The notes under the pieces were generated by a model. It was given only the letters and a program-made list of their open reading frames with translations. It was not told where the DNA came from and searched no databases. This document shows, piece by piece, positions 1 through 8,719 of a stretch of DNA of 64,000 bases (position 1 is the stretch's first letter; every line of letters starts with the position of its first letter). This DNA is from Stenotrophomonas sp. 24(2023) (lineage in GTDB: Bacteria; Pseudomonadota; Gammaproteobacteria; Xanthomonadales; Xanthomonadaceae). A program made the translations under genes and the position numbers. The DNA lies in contig NZ_CP133160.1 in the NCBI RefSeq assembly GCF_030913365.1, positions 1,116,001 through 1,180,000 of the forward strand, read 5' to 3'.

Positions 1-1053
1 CTGGATTTCGCCACGTTCCACAACGATGACCGCGGCACCCCGAACAAGAACGACACCGAGATCCGCCGTGCCTGGTTTGATGTCTCGGGCAAGTTCTTCC
101 TGGTCGACTACAAGCTGGAAGCCGATTTTTCCGGCGACCGCGTCGAAGCCAAGGATGTCTACCTCAGCCACACCTTCGGCAAGGCCGGCAAGCTGACGGT
201 GGGCCAGTTCAAGCAGTTCTACTCGCTCGATGACCGCACCAGCTCCAACTACGGCACGTTCCTGGAGCGCGGCAATGCCGGTACCACGCTGGCCCCGCTG
301 TACCGCTGGGGCGCGTCCTGGCAGGCCAATCCGGGTGATTTCACCTGGGCGGCCAGCGTCTACAGCCTGGAAAGCATCGATGCCTGGCAGGTGAAGGGCC
401 GTGCGGCCGGTGGCCGGGTTACCTGGGCGCCCTCCCCGCGCGATGGCGACGTGCTGCACCTGGGGCTGTCGCTGGCCCGTGAGGCGTACGACAACCCGGG
501 CGCCAGCGGCGTACCGGGCCTGAAGATCCGCCCGCGCCCGGCCGGCCACCTGTCCGACAACAGCCGCCTGACCCTGGTCGATTTCTCCAACGGCCGCGAT
601 ACCGACGTCAACAAATGGTCCCTGGAATACGCGCAGGTCCGCGGCCCGTGGTCGTGGCAGGGCGAGTACAGCGGTGCCACCTTCGATGACGGCGCCCAGC
701 GCGGCACGGTCATGGCCACCTACGGCATGGTCAGCTGGTTCCTCACCGGTGAATCGCGCGCCTATGACCGCAAGACCGGCCGTTTCGCGCGCATCAAGGA
801 CATCCGCCACAAGGCCGGTGCCTTCGAACTGGCGCTGCGCTATGACCGCATGTGGGGCGACCAGCACCTGGTTGGCCAGCCGGACCTGCGCCGCGGCAGC
901 ACGCAGTCCTGGACGCTGGGCGGCAACTGGTACCTGCGCGACAACCTGCGCTTCATGCTCAACGTCATCGAAAGCCGCAACCGCGACCGCCTGGCCGGGC
1001 TGACCGTGGACCGCACCCGCGCAGTGACCGGGCGCCTGCAGTACGACTTCTGA
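1..1053 (+). CDS. Phosphate-selective porin O/P family, 5' end missing
   Basis: Partial gene: the reading frame is open from the first base, so the N-terminus lies outside the window. The visible 350 residues look like the C-terminal part of an OprO/OprP-type trimeric outer-membrane porin: alternating polar/aromatic beta-strand segments, a conserved region around GKLTVGQFKQFYSLDDRTS and a C-terminal Phe, as expected for BAM-assembled barrels. The family forms anion-selective channels. In xanthomonads such porins are often found beside carboxylate transporters. The next two genes follow on the same strand with short gaps, which suggests the porin supplies the outer-membrane step for the CitMHS-type transporter. 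Substrate specificity cannot be read from the sequence. Confidence 0.85.
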   Translation: MDFATFHNDDRGTPNKNDTEIRRAWFDVSGKFFLVDYKLEADFSGDRVEAKDVYLSHTFGKAGKLTVGQFKQFYSLDDRTSSNYGTFLERGNAGTTLAPLYRWGASWQANPGDFTWAASVYSLESIDAWQVKGRAAGGRVTWAPSPRDGDVLHLGLSLAREAYDNPGASGVPGLKIRPRPAGHLSDNSRLTLVDFSNGRDTDVNKWSLEYAQVRGPWSWQGEYSGATFDDGAQRGTVMATYGMVSWFLTGESRAYDRKTGRFARIKDIRHKAGAFELALRYDRMWGDQHLVGQPDLRRGSTQSWTLGGNWYLRDNLRFMLNVIESRNRDRLAGLTVDRTRAVTGRLQYDF

Positions 1054-1123
1054 TCCTCCGTTGCAGCCGGGTGCCTGCACCCGGCATTCCTTCACCACAC
1101 CCTACGTTTCAAGGAGTCCGCAG

Positions 1124-2455
1124 ATGATGCTGAGCATCCTCGGCTTTGGCATGGTCATTACGTTCATGTACTTGATCATGAGCAAACGGCTGTCGCCACT
1201 GGTGGCGCTGATCACCATTCCGATCATCTTCGCCCTGCTCGGCGGCTTCGGTGCGGGCATCGACGAAATGATGCTGGAGGGCATCAAGAAGATCGCGCCG
1301 ACCGGCGTGATGCTGATGTTCGCCATCCTCTACTTCGGGGTGATGATCGATGCGGGCCTGTTCGATCCGCTGGTGCGGGTGATCCTGCGCTTCGTCAAGG
1401 GCGACCCGATGAAGATCGTGCTCGGCACCGCCGTGCTGGCGATGCTGATCTCGCTCGACGGCGATGGTTCGACCACCTACATGATCACCGTCTCGGCAAT
1501 GCTGCCGCTGTACCAGCGGCTGGGCATGAACGCGCTGAACATGACCTGCGTGACCATCCTGGCCGGCGGCGTGATGAACCTGACGCCGTGGGGTGGCCCC
1601 ACCGCGCGCGCCGCCACCGCCCTGCACGTGGACCCGGCCGACGTGTTCGTGCCGCTGATCCCGGCGATGGTGATGGCCTGTGCCGGCGTGCTGCTGCTGG
1701 CCTGGTACCTGGGCCTGAAGGAGCGCCGCCGCCTGGGCGTGGTGGCGCTGCCCACCGGCGGCAGCTGGATGGACAGCACCGTGTCCGACGATGGCAACAC
1801 GCTGCCCACCGTCGAGGACGCCGAGGACATCAAGCGGCCCAAGCTGCTGTGGGTGAACCTGGCGCTGACCCTGGCCCTGATGACCGCGCTGGTGATCGGC
1901 GTGCTGCCGATGCCGGTGCTGTTCATGGTCGGCTTCGCGATCGCGCTGGTGATCAACTACCCGAACCTGGCCGAACAGCGCCGCCGCGTGGTCAACCACG
2001 CCGGCAACGTGCTGTCGGTGGTCTCGCTGATCTTCGCCGCCGGCATCTTCACCGGCATCCTCAACAACACCGGCATGGTCGAGGCGATGTCGCACAGCTT
2101 CCTGGCGGTCATCCCCGAATCGTGGGGGCCGTACCTGGCGGTCATCACCGCCATCGCCTCGATGCCGTTCACCTTCTTCATGTCCAACGATGCGTTCTAC
2201 TTCGGTGTGCTGCCGATCCTGTCCGAGGCCGCCGGCAACTACGGCATCACCCCGGTGGAAATGGCACGCGCCTCGCTGGCAGGCCAGCCGGTGCACCTGC
2301 TCAGCCCGCTGGTGCCGTCCACCTACCTGCTGGTGGGCCTGGCCAAGGTCGAATTCGCCGACCACCAGAAGTTCACCCTGAAATGGGCCATCGCCATCTC
2401 GATGCTGCTGATGGTCGGCAGCCTGCTGTTCGCCCTGTATCCCTTCGCCGCCTGA
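1124..2455 (+). CDS. CitMHS-family citrate/carboxylate:cation transporter
   Basis: An inner-membrane secondary transporter of 443 residues with about 11-12 hydrophobic segments. The loop DGDGSTTYM near residue 115, the motif GGVMNLTPWGGPTARAAT and the later FMSNDAFYFGVLP are typical of the CitMHS family, which takes up citrate complexed with a divalent metal or related carboxylates. A start at 1124 is chosen because AAGGAG lies 7 bases upstream; longer in-frame extensions run back into the porin's 3' flank. A cytosolic loop of about 40 polar residues in the middle separates two homologous halves. It lies 70 bp after the porin and 25 bp before the dehydrogenase, so the three probably form one transcript. 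Confidence 0.9.
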   Translation: MMLSILGFGMVITFMYLIMSKRLSPLVALITIPIIFALLGGFGAGIDEMMLEGIKKIAPTGVMLMFAILYFGVMIDAGLFDPLVRVILRFVKGDPMKIVLGTAVLAMLISLDGDGSTTYMITVSAMLPLYQRLGMNALNMTCVTILAGGVMNLTPWGGPTARAATALHVDPADVFVPLIPAMVMACAGVLLLAWYLGLKERRRLGVVALPTGGSWMDSTVSDDGNTLPTVEDAEDIKRPKLLWVNLALTLALMTALVIGVLPMPVLFMVGFAIALVINYPNLAEQRRRVVNHAGNVLSVVSLIFAAGIFTGILNNTGMVEAMSHSFLAVIPESWGPYLAVITAIASMPFTFFMSNDAFYFGVLPILSEAAGNYGITPVEMARASLAGQPVHLLSPLVPSTYLLVGLAKVEFADHQKFTLKWAIAISMLLMVGSLLFALYPFAA

Positions 2456-2480
2456 TCCGGTCACCAAGGAGCGTTCTGCC

Positions 2481-3221
2481 ATGACTCTTCGCATCGCCTA
2501 TGTCACCAGCGGGATGGGCAGTGTCGGCACTGCCATCTGCCAGGCCCTGGCCCGTGCCGGCCACACCGTCGTCGCCGGCTGCGCGCCAAACTCCCCGCGC
2601 AAGGCCAACTGGTTGCGCGAGCAGCGCGAACAGGGCTTTGATTTCATCGCCTCCGAAGGCAACGCCACCGACTGGGCCTCCACCAGTGCTGCCTTCGCCA
2701 AGGTGCGCGCCGAGGTCGGCGAGATCGACGTGCTGGTCAACAACGCCGGTGGCAGCCGCGACCTGCTGTTCCGGCAGATGACCCCGGACGACTGGAACGC
2801 GGTGATCAATTCCAACGTCAATTCGCTGTTCAACATCACCAAGCAGGTGGTGGACGGCATGGCCACACGGGGCTGGGGCCGCATCATCAACATCGGTTCG
2901 GTCAGCGCGCACAAGGGCCAGATCGGCCAGGTGAACTTCGCCACCGCCAAGGCCGCCATGCACGGTTTCACCCGTGCGCTGGCCGCCGAAGTGGCCGCGC
3001 GCGGAGTGACGGTGAACACCATCTCGCCCGGCTACATCGCCAGCCAGTCGATCAGCAGCTTCCCGCCGGACGTGCTGGACCGGCTGGCGGCCTCGGTGCC
3101 GATCCGCCGCCTGGGCCGGCCGGAGGAAGTGGCCGGGCTGTGCGCCTGGCTGGCCTCGGACGACGCCTCGTACGTGACCGGCGCCGACTATCCGGTCAAT
3201 GGCGGGCTGTACATGGGGTGA
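2481..3221 (+). CDS. PhaB-like short-chain dehydrogenase (acetoacetyl-CoA reductase type) with Tyr-to-Phe active site
   Basis: A 246-residue classical SDR. The N-terminal VTSGMGSVGTAIC (residues 8-20) is a Rossmann dinucleotide motif and NNAG is at 87-90. The region GRIINIGSVSAHKGQIGQ and the SPGYIASQ loop closely follow PhaB, the NADPH-dependent acetoacetyl-CoA reductase of polyhydroxybutyrate synthesis. The catalytic Ser140 and Lys157 are present, but the normally invariant Tyr of YxxxK is Phe153 (codon TTC in NFATAK). The enzyme may therefore have weak or altered chemistry. No phaA or phaC gene is adjacent; it follows a carboxylate transporter, so a 3-hydroxyacid or carboxylate substrate is possible. 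Length is normal for the family. Confidence 0.8.
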   Translation: MTLRIAYVTSGMGSVGTAICQALARAGHTVVAGCAPNSPRKANWLREQREQGFDFIASEGNATDWASTSAAFAKVRAEVGEIDVLVNNAGGSRDLLFRQMTPDDWNAVINSNVNSLFNITKQVVDGMATRGWGRIINIGSVSAHKGQIGQVNFATAKAAMHGFTRALAAEVAARGVTVNTISPGYIASQSISSFPPDVLDRLAASVPIRRLGRPEEVAGLCAWLASDDASYVTGADYPVNGGLYMG

Positions 3222-3255
3222 TGCCCTGCCATGCCGCATGGCAGGCGTGCTCCCT

Positions 3256-3301
3256 CCGCGCATGGCGTGGATCTACGCTCCTCCCCCGGTGGATCCACGT
3301 C
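3256..3301. repeat. SMAG-like GTAG hairpin pair (degenerate second copy)
   Basis: The segment 3256-3276 is a palindromic unit ending in CTAC, which is GTAG on the minus strand. It is followed about 10 bases later by an opposing degenerate unit around GGTGGATCCACG. The same unit recurs at four other intergenic sites here. It matches the GTAG-tipped SMAG repeats known from Stenotrophomonas. Confidence 0.65.
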
Positions 3302-3302
3302 C

Positions 3303-3342
3303 TGCAGGGCCGCGTTCCGGCCCTGCATTTTCGTTGTTTTTT
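3303..3342 (+). terminator. Intrinsic terminator after the SDR gene
   Basis: A perfect 9-bp stem (3303-3311 pairing with 3319-3327) encloses a 7-base loop and is followed by a T-rich tract at 3328-3342. It would end the porin-transporter-dehydrogenase transcript before the downstream receptor gene. Confidence 0.8.
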
Positions 3343-3423
3343 CGTAAAGAAGGTTTCATGTTGCGTTCGCATAGTGGGGGTACACCGGCGTGCCGGTGAC
3401 CTTCCCCCACGCAACGGACCACC

Positions 3424-5724
3424 ATGCAGACCCGACACCTGACGATCGCCGTGGCGATCGCCCTGGCCGCCGCCGTGCAGGCCAACGCCGCCGACATCGC
3501 CGCTTCCACCGCCGACGCCAGTGCCGCCACGCCGAGCGCGCAGACGCTGGATACCGTGTCCGTCATCGGCCAGGGCGAGACCCGCCAGGTGCAGCGCATC
3601 ACTGCGGTGGACAAGGAAGTGTTGCCGCCGGGCACCAGCGGCCAGAAGATCCTCGACCGCCTGCCGGGCGTGTCGGTGCAGTCCAACGATGCCTTCGGCG
3701 CCAACGAGGAATCGCAGTCGATCAGCCTGCGCGGCTTCGACAAGAGCCGCCTGGGCTACACGCTCGACGGCATTCCGCTGGGCGACAACAGCTACGGCAA
3801 CTACAACGGCCTGAGCATCGCCCGCGCGGTGATCGCCGAGAACCTGGCCGGTGCCGAGCTGTCGCAGGGCATCGGTTCGCTGGGCGTGGCATCCACCAGC
3901 AACCTGGGTGGCACCATCCAGTACTTCTCGGCCGACCCGTCCACCGAATTCGGTGGCCGTGCCAGTGTCACCGTCGGCGACAACAACCAGCGCCGCGGCT
4001 TCCTGCGCGTGGATACCGGCGACATCAACGGCTTCTCGGCCTATGTCTCCGGCGTGCACCAGGACCAGGACATGTGGGCCGCGCCGTACCAGAACCAGAC
4101 CACCCGCCAGTTCAACGCCAAGGCGGTGTGGAACGTGGGCGACAACCGCTTCGGTGCCTATGTGGCGACCTCACGGGTCAGCCAGGCCAACTATGCCTAC
4201 CTGTCCAAGAGCATGCTGGCCCGGGGCCTGGGCTGGGACTGGAACATCTACGCGCCGGACTGGGACCGCGCCGTGGCCGCCGCGTACTGTGCCCCGGGCA
4301 CCTACAACAAGGCACGCTGCGCGTTCAGCGGCGGCGTCAACAGCATCGACGATGCGTACTACCAGAGCCGTGCGCTGCGCGATGACAACCTGTACTCGGT
4401 CAACGCCGACCTGCACCTGACCGACCAGAGCCGCCTGAAGCTGCTGGCCTACCACCACGAAAACCGTGGACAGGGCCACTGGTGGGCACCGGGCCAGCCG
4501 TCCTACCCGGGCACCGACCGCATGCTGCCCATCTCCATCCGCAGCACCAACTACACCATCAACCGCACCGGCCTGACCGCCGCGCTGAGCTGGCAGGTGG
4601 GCATCCACGAACTGGAAGCCGGCCTGTGGTACGAGCAGAACGACCATAACGTTTCGCGCAACTTCTACTACATCAGCGGCCCGTTCCTGGACGACCTGTA
4701 CCTGCAGAACCCGGACCGCCGCCTGTTCAACCAGGACTTCGACATCCGCACGCGCCAGTTCTACGTGCAGGACCGCATGCGCTTCATCGATGACCGCCTG
4801 ACCGTGGACGTGGGCATCAAGAGCCCCAACACGCGCATGCGTGCCACCGCGCAGCCGGGCGGCGAAACCAGCATCGCCTCGGGCACGCTGACGGCCAAGG
4901 AATCGGTGCTGCCGCAGCTGGGGGTGGGCTTCAAGCTGAACCCGAACAACGAAGTGTTCGCTTCGTACGCCGAGAACATCGCCGCCTTCGTCGGTGGCGG
5001 CAGCGGTGGCCCGCTGCAGGTGTCGCCGGAATCGTTCGCCGCCAGCGCCGGCCTGGAGCCGGAAAAGTCGAAGACGCTGGAAGCCGGCTTCCGCACCTTC
5101 GGTGAGAAGTACCAGGCCTCGATCGCCGCCTACACGGTGACCTTCGACAACCGCCTGCTCTCGCTCAACCCATGCTCGAGCATCGAAGTCGGCACCCGTC
5201 CGGAGTGCGTGACCCGCTTCATCAACGTGGGTTCGGTGAAGAGCCACGGCGCGGAGTTGACCTTCATCCTCAAGCCGATGGAGGGCCTGCAGTGGTACAA
5301 CGCGCTGTCCTGGAACAAGACCACCTACGAGGACAACTACACCTCCGGTGGCGCGATCGTGCCGGTGGCCGGCAAGATCACCGTTGATACCCCGCAGCAG
5401 ATGGCCTCCAGCGAACTGAGCTGGAACCACGACGGTTTCTTCGCCAGCCTGCGTGCCAAGTACACCGGCAAGCGCTACTACACCTATACCAACGACCAGT
5501 CGGTGCCGGGCGTGACCACCTTCGATGCCGGCGTAGGCTATTCGTTCGGCCCGGCGATGGGCGTGCGTGACGTGAAGGTGTCACTGAACGCGACCAACCT
5601 GACCAACAAGCGCTATGCCGGCCAGCTCAGCGCGTTCTCGCCGACCGACCCGACCGGTACCAAGTACGCAATCCATGCCAGCGCACCGCGCCAGCTGTTC
5701 ATGACGGTGGGCGTGGAGTTCTGA
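3424..5724 (+). CDS. TonB-dependent outer-membrane receptor
   Basis: A 766-residue protein with a Sec signal peptide (cleavage near NAA-DIAAS), a TonB-box-like LDTVSVIG at about residues 42-49, an N-terminal plug (GQKILDRLPGVSVQS to SNLGGTIQYFSADP) and a long beta-barrel ending in GVEF with terminal Phe. The role is energy-dependent uptake of a large or scarce nutrient powered by TonB-ExbBD. The C-terminal domain has the usual NLTNKRYAGQ turn. The ligand is unknown, and no dedicated inner-membrane partner lies next to it. The start is the ATG at 3424, followed by an obvious signal peptide. It is separated from the upstream operon by an intrinsic terminator and so probably has its own promoter. 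Confidence 0.88.
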   Translation: MQTRHLTIAVAIALAAAVQANAADIAASTADASAATPSAQTLDTVSVIGQGETRQVQRITAVDKEVLPPGTSGQKILDRLPGVSVQSNDAFGANEESQSISLRGFDKSRLGYTLDGIPLGDNSYGNYNGLSIARAVIAENLAGAELSQGIGSLGVASTSNLGGTIQYFSADPSTEFGGRASVTVGDNNQRRGFLRVDTGDINGFSAYVSGVHQDQDMWAAPYQNQTTRQFNAKAVWNVGDNRFGAYVATSRVSQANYAYLSKSMLARGLGWDWNIYAPDWDRAVAAAYCAPGTYNKARCAFSGGVNSIDDAYYQSRALRDDNLYSVNADLHLTDQSRLKLLAYHHENRGQGHWWAPGQPSYPGTDRMLPISIRSTNYTINRTGLTAALSWQVGIHELEAGLWYEQNDHNVSRNFYYISGPFLDDLYLQNPDRRLFNQDFDIRTRQFYVQDRMRFIDDRLTVDVGIKSPNTRMRATAQPGGETSIASGTLTAKESVLPQLGVGFKLNPNNEVFASYAENIAAFVGGGSGGPLQVSPESFAASAGLEPEKSKTLEAGFRTFGEKYQASIAAYTVTFDNRLLSLNPCSSIEVGTRPECVTRFINVGSVKSHGAELTFILKPMEGLQWYNALSWNKTTYEDNYTSGGAIVPVAGKITVDTPQQMASSELSWNHDGFFASLRAKYTGKRYYTYTNDQSVPGVTTFDAGVGYSFGPAMGVRDVKVSLNATNLTNKRYAGQLSAFSPTDPTGTKYAIHASAPRQLFMTVGVEF

Positions 5725-5742
5725 TCAGGTGATGCAGCACCT

Positions 5743-5792
5743 CCACGCATGGCGTGGATCTACTGAAGAACGGGTAGATCCACGCTGCGCGG
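5743..5792. repeat. SMAG repeat pair between convergent genes
   Basis: Unit one (5743-5763) is a hairpin of CCACGC/GCGTGG with a CAT-like loop ending in CTAC. Unit two (from 5774) begins GTAGATCCACG in the opposite orientation. The head-to-head pair can fold into a long cruciform and lies between the convergent receptor and DUF1704 genes, where it could act as a transcription or mRNA-stability boundary. Confidence 0.75.
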
Positions 5793-5808
5793 GGAGGGCG
5801 CGGGCCCT

Positions 5809-7062
5809 TCATTCCGGTGCCAGCTGGTCCATGCGGATGCGGTTGGCGAACAGCGAGAACGCCAGCATGCCGGCCAGGCCATTGGCCCGGCTCACCCAGT
5901 GCGGCAGCCAGCGCGGCGGTGCCAGTACGCCGGCCTCGAACAGCGGGGCGAACGCGATCGCATCGTCCAGCCGCATCTTGCCGGCAAACAACCAGCGGCA
6001 GACCTGCAGGCGGTCTTCGGCCAGCATGTGGCGGAAGAAAGTATGCACCGAGACCAGCCCGCGCAGGTACACCGTGTCCTTGGTGAAGGCCAGGCCGCCG
6101 CTCGGCGGCACGCCGCGGAATACGCGCTGCGCCGAGGCGAAGCTCTCTTCCGGGTTCTGCCCGGCCTCGCAGAAATAGCGGTAGACCTCGATGAAATCCG
6201 CGCCCTCGCGGGCCATCGCAATGGCCTCGGTACGCAGGCTGATGCGCTTGAGCCGCTCAATGTCGATGCTGCCGGTGATCTGCTCGGCAAACGTGGCCAA
6301 CCCCTCCTGCGTGGCCGTCACCCGCGGCGAGGACAGCGCCAGGCTGGGCAGCACATGCTGCTCACGCCCGTTAAGCGCGGTCAGTGAATGCACCAGTGCT
6401 TCATGGTGGAACAGCTGCGCGCGGTCGTAAGCACTGAAGCGTGCGCTGGTGCGCAGGCGGATGCGGGTCGGGCCGGCCGCGGCCTTCGATACCAGGTCCG
6501 GGTCGAGCTGCACCTGGATGATGCGCGATTCAAAGAACGCGTCCAGGTCGTTCTGCAGCTGCAGTTGCAGCGCGGTGGCCGACACCGGCACCTGCTCCTC
6601 CGGTGCCAGCAGTTCACTGTCCAGCTCGGAGGCGATCTGGATGAAATGCCGTGCCGCCTCACGCGTGCTGGGGCCGTTGCCGGGCAGCGGCTGCTCGGGT
6701 GCACCGAACAACTGCACCGCGCAGGCATCCACGGTCGCCGTTCCCAGCCCTTCCAGCAGCTGCGCGGCCACATCCCAGCTCTGTGCGGATTCGCGCACAT
6801 AGCGCCCCAGGGGATGGCCTTCATCGCAGTCGGCCATGATCGCGGCCAGCGCGCGACGCTCCTGGCTGAAGTCGAGACGGGGGTAGTCCACCTGCGGCAG
6901 CTGCGGCTGCCCGCGCGCCACGCTGTCCAGGAAAGGGGCCTGCACTGCGGCCGGCCAGCTGGTCAGCCCCAGCAGCTTGATGCCCCCTACGGCCTGCACC
7001 AGCTGCGCATCGAGCACGGCGTGGTGGGCAATGTCACGGTCCAGCGTCGCAGTCGGTTCCAT
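5809..7062 (-). CDS. DUF1704/QEGLA-motif protein, MATCAP-like metallopeptidase fold
   Basis: A 417-residue cytosolic protein of the family annotated as 'flavohemoglobin expression-modulating QEGLA motif protein'. Residues 219-230 contain HHEALVHSLTAL, an HExxxH metal motif (His220, Glu221, His225), and 251-255 contain TQEGLA with Glu253 as the likely third zinc ligand. The same arrangement is found in the eukaryotic tyrosine carboxypeptidases of the MATCAP/KIAA0895 group. The role in bacteria is not established; the family name comes from an effect on flavohaemoglobin expression. It stands alone, convergent with the upstream receptor and divergent from gor across about 200 bp. Family assignment is strong; peptidase function is inference. 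Confidence 0.82.
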   Translation of the reverse strand: MEPTATLDRDIAHHAVLDAQLVQAVGGIKLLGLTSWPAAVQAPFLDSVARGQPQLPQVDYPRLDFSQERRALAAIMADCDEGHPLGRYVRESAQSWDVAAQLLEGLGTATVDACAVQLFGAPEQPLPGNGPSTREAARHFIQIASELDSELLAPEEQVPVSATALQLQLQNDLDAFFESRIIQVQLDPDLVSKAAAGPTRIRLRTSARFSAYDRAQLFHHEALVHSLTALNGREQHVLPSLALSSPRVTATQEGLATFAEQITGSIDIERLKRISLRTEAIAMAREGADFIEVYRYFCEAGQNPEESFASAQRVFRGVPPSGGLAFTKDTVYLRGLVSVHTFFRHMLAEDRLQVCRWLFAGKMRLDDAIAFAPLFEAGVLAPPRWLPHWVSRANGLAGMLAFSLFANRIRMDQLAPE

Positions 7063-7269
7063 GGGCCGACTATAACGCCCCGGCAGGCCGCCGGCTGCCC
7101 TGCACGGAAGCCAGGGCCGTATTGTTCGGCCGCCTGAACAGTTCGTTCGCCGCCGGGCGCTTTATCTGCGGCCCGGCAACGCCCACCCTACGCGGAGCGG
7201 GCGCCCACGCCCTTCCCCCCTGTTCGCCGCCGCTTGCCGTGGCAACCCTTCTCAACAAGGAACTTCACC

Positions 7270-8658
7270 GTGGCTGCGTATGACTATGACCTGTTCGTGA
7301 TCGGTGGCGGCTCCGGTGGCGTGCGCGCCGCACGCATGGCGGCCTCGCTGGGCAAGCGTGTGGCCATCGCCGAGGAGTCGCGCTGGGGAGGCACCTGCGT
7401 GATCCGCGGCTGCGTGCCCAAGAAGCTGTTCGTGTATGCCTCGCAGTTCCACGAGCACTTCAAGGATGCGGCCGGCTATGGCTGGAACGTGGGCGAAACC
7501 CGTTTTGACTGGCAGACGCTGAAAGCCGCCAAGGACACGGAAATCGCGCGCCTGGAGGGGCTCTACCGTAGTGGCCTGGACAACCACGGTGCGCAGATCA
7601 TCGACGACCGTGCCATCCTGGTTGGGCCGCACACGGTGCAACGGGTGGGCAGCGGCGTTACCTGCACCGCCGAACGCATCGTCATTGCCACCGGTGCACT
7701 GCCCAACCCGCATGCGGCCCTGCCCGGCCACGAGTTGTGCATTTCCTCCAACGAGGCCTTCGACCTGAAGACCCTGCCGCGCTCGATCCTGATTGCCGGC
7801 GGCGGCTACATCGCCGTGGAGTTCGCCAACATCTTCCATGGCCTGGGGGTGGAGGTGACGCTGATCTACCGCGGGCAGGAAATCCTCTCGCGCTTCGACC
7901 ACGACCTGCGCCAGGGCCTGCACGCGGCGATGGAAGAGAAAGGCATCCGCATTCTGCTGACCGATGTCATCGAACAGGTACAACGCGCCGATGGTGGCGG
8001 CCTGGTGGCCACGACGTTGAGCGGCCAGTCGCTGGCGGCCGATGCGGTGATGCTGGCGCTCGGCCGCGAGCCGAATACGCGCGGGCTGGGACTGGAGGCG
8101 GTGGGCGTGGATACCGATGAACGCGGCGCGATCATCGTCGATGCCTACTCGCGCACCTCGGTGCCGGGCATTTACGCACTGGGCGATGTCACCAACCGCG
8201 TGCAGCTGACCCCGGTCGCGATCCATGAGGCGATGTGCTTCATCGACACCGAGTACCGCAACCAGCCCACCGCGCCGGACCACGAACTGATCGCCACCGC
8301 CGTGTTCTCGCAGCCGGAAATCGGCACGGTCGGCCTGTCCGAAGAGGAGGCCGCCAGGTGCCACGAGGACGTCGAGGTCTACCTGGCCCGCTTCCGCCCG
8401 ATGAAGGCCACGCTGTCCGGGCGCACCGACCGCATGGTGATGAAGCTGGTGGTCGATGCGGCCAGCCGCACCGTGGTGGGGGCCCACATCCTGGGCCACG
8501 ATGCCGGCGAGATGGCGCAGTTGCTGGCCATTCCACTCAAGGCCGGGCTCAGCAAGGAAGCGTTCGGCCGCACCATGGCCGTGCACCCCACGGCCGCCGA
8601 GGAACTGGTCACGATGTACACTCCGAGCTACCGCATCCACAAGGGTGAACGCACCTGA
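7270..8658 (+). CDS. gor: Glutathione-disulfide reductase
   Basis: A flavoenzyme that reduces GSSG to GSH with NADPH in the cytosol. The N-terminal FAD motif is GGGSGGVRAAR (residues 12-22). The redox disulfide is in GGTCVIRGCVPKK with Cys43 and Cys48; the R-G spacing distinguishes glutathione reductase from lipoamide dehydrogenase. A second nucleotide-binding GGGYIAVEFA follows, and the C-terminal dimerisation motif HPTAAEE supplies the active-site His. The GTG start at 7270 is chosen because AAGGA lies 8 bases upstream and the protein then begins just before the FAD fold; an in-frame TTG at 7234 lacks such support. 462 residues is the normal length. Several glutathione-using genes lie within 25 kb. 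Confidence 0.95.
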   Translation: MAAYDYDLFVIGGGSGGVRAARMAASLGKRVAIAEESRWGGTCVIRGCVPKKLFVYASQFHEHFKDAAGYGWNVGETRFDWQTLKAAKDTEIARLEGLYRSGLDNHGAQIIDDRAILVGPHTVQRVGSGVTCTAERIVIATGALPNPHAALPGHELCISSNEAFDLKTLPRSILIAGGGYIAVEFANIFHGLGVEVTLIYRGQEILSRFDHDLRQGLHAAMEEKGIRILLTDVIEQVQRADGGGLVATTLSGQSLAADAVMLALGREPNTRGLGLEAVGVDTDERGAIIVDAYSRTSVPGIYALGDVTNRVQLTPVAIHEAMCFIDTEYRNQPTAPDHELIATAVFSQPEIGTVGLSEEEAARCHEDVEVYLARFRPMKATLSGRTDRMVMKLVVDAASRTVVGAHILGHDAGEMAQLLAIPLKAGLSKEAFGRTMAVHPTAAEELVTMYTPSYRIHKGERT

Positions 8659-8719
8659 GGCAAAGCAGGCGCGTCTGCGATGCGCCCCTGCGTGATGTCC
8701 GCCAGCGACGGAGACCGGG

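Noticed and set aside
1109-2494. A 461-codon minus-strand frame opposite the CitMHS-type transporter
   Set aside because: The translation is His/Gln/Arg-rich with no recognisable fold and lies entirely under a well-supported transporter gene.
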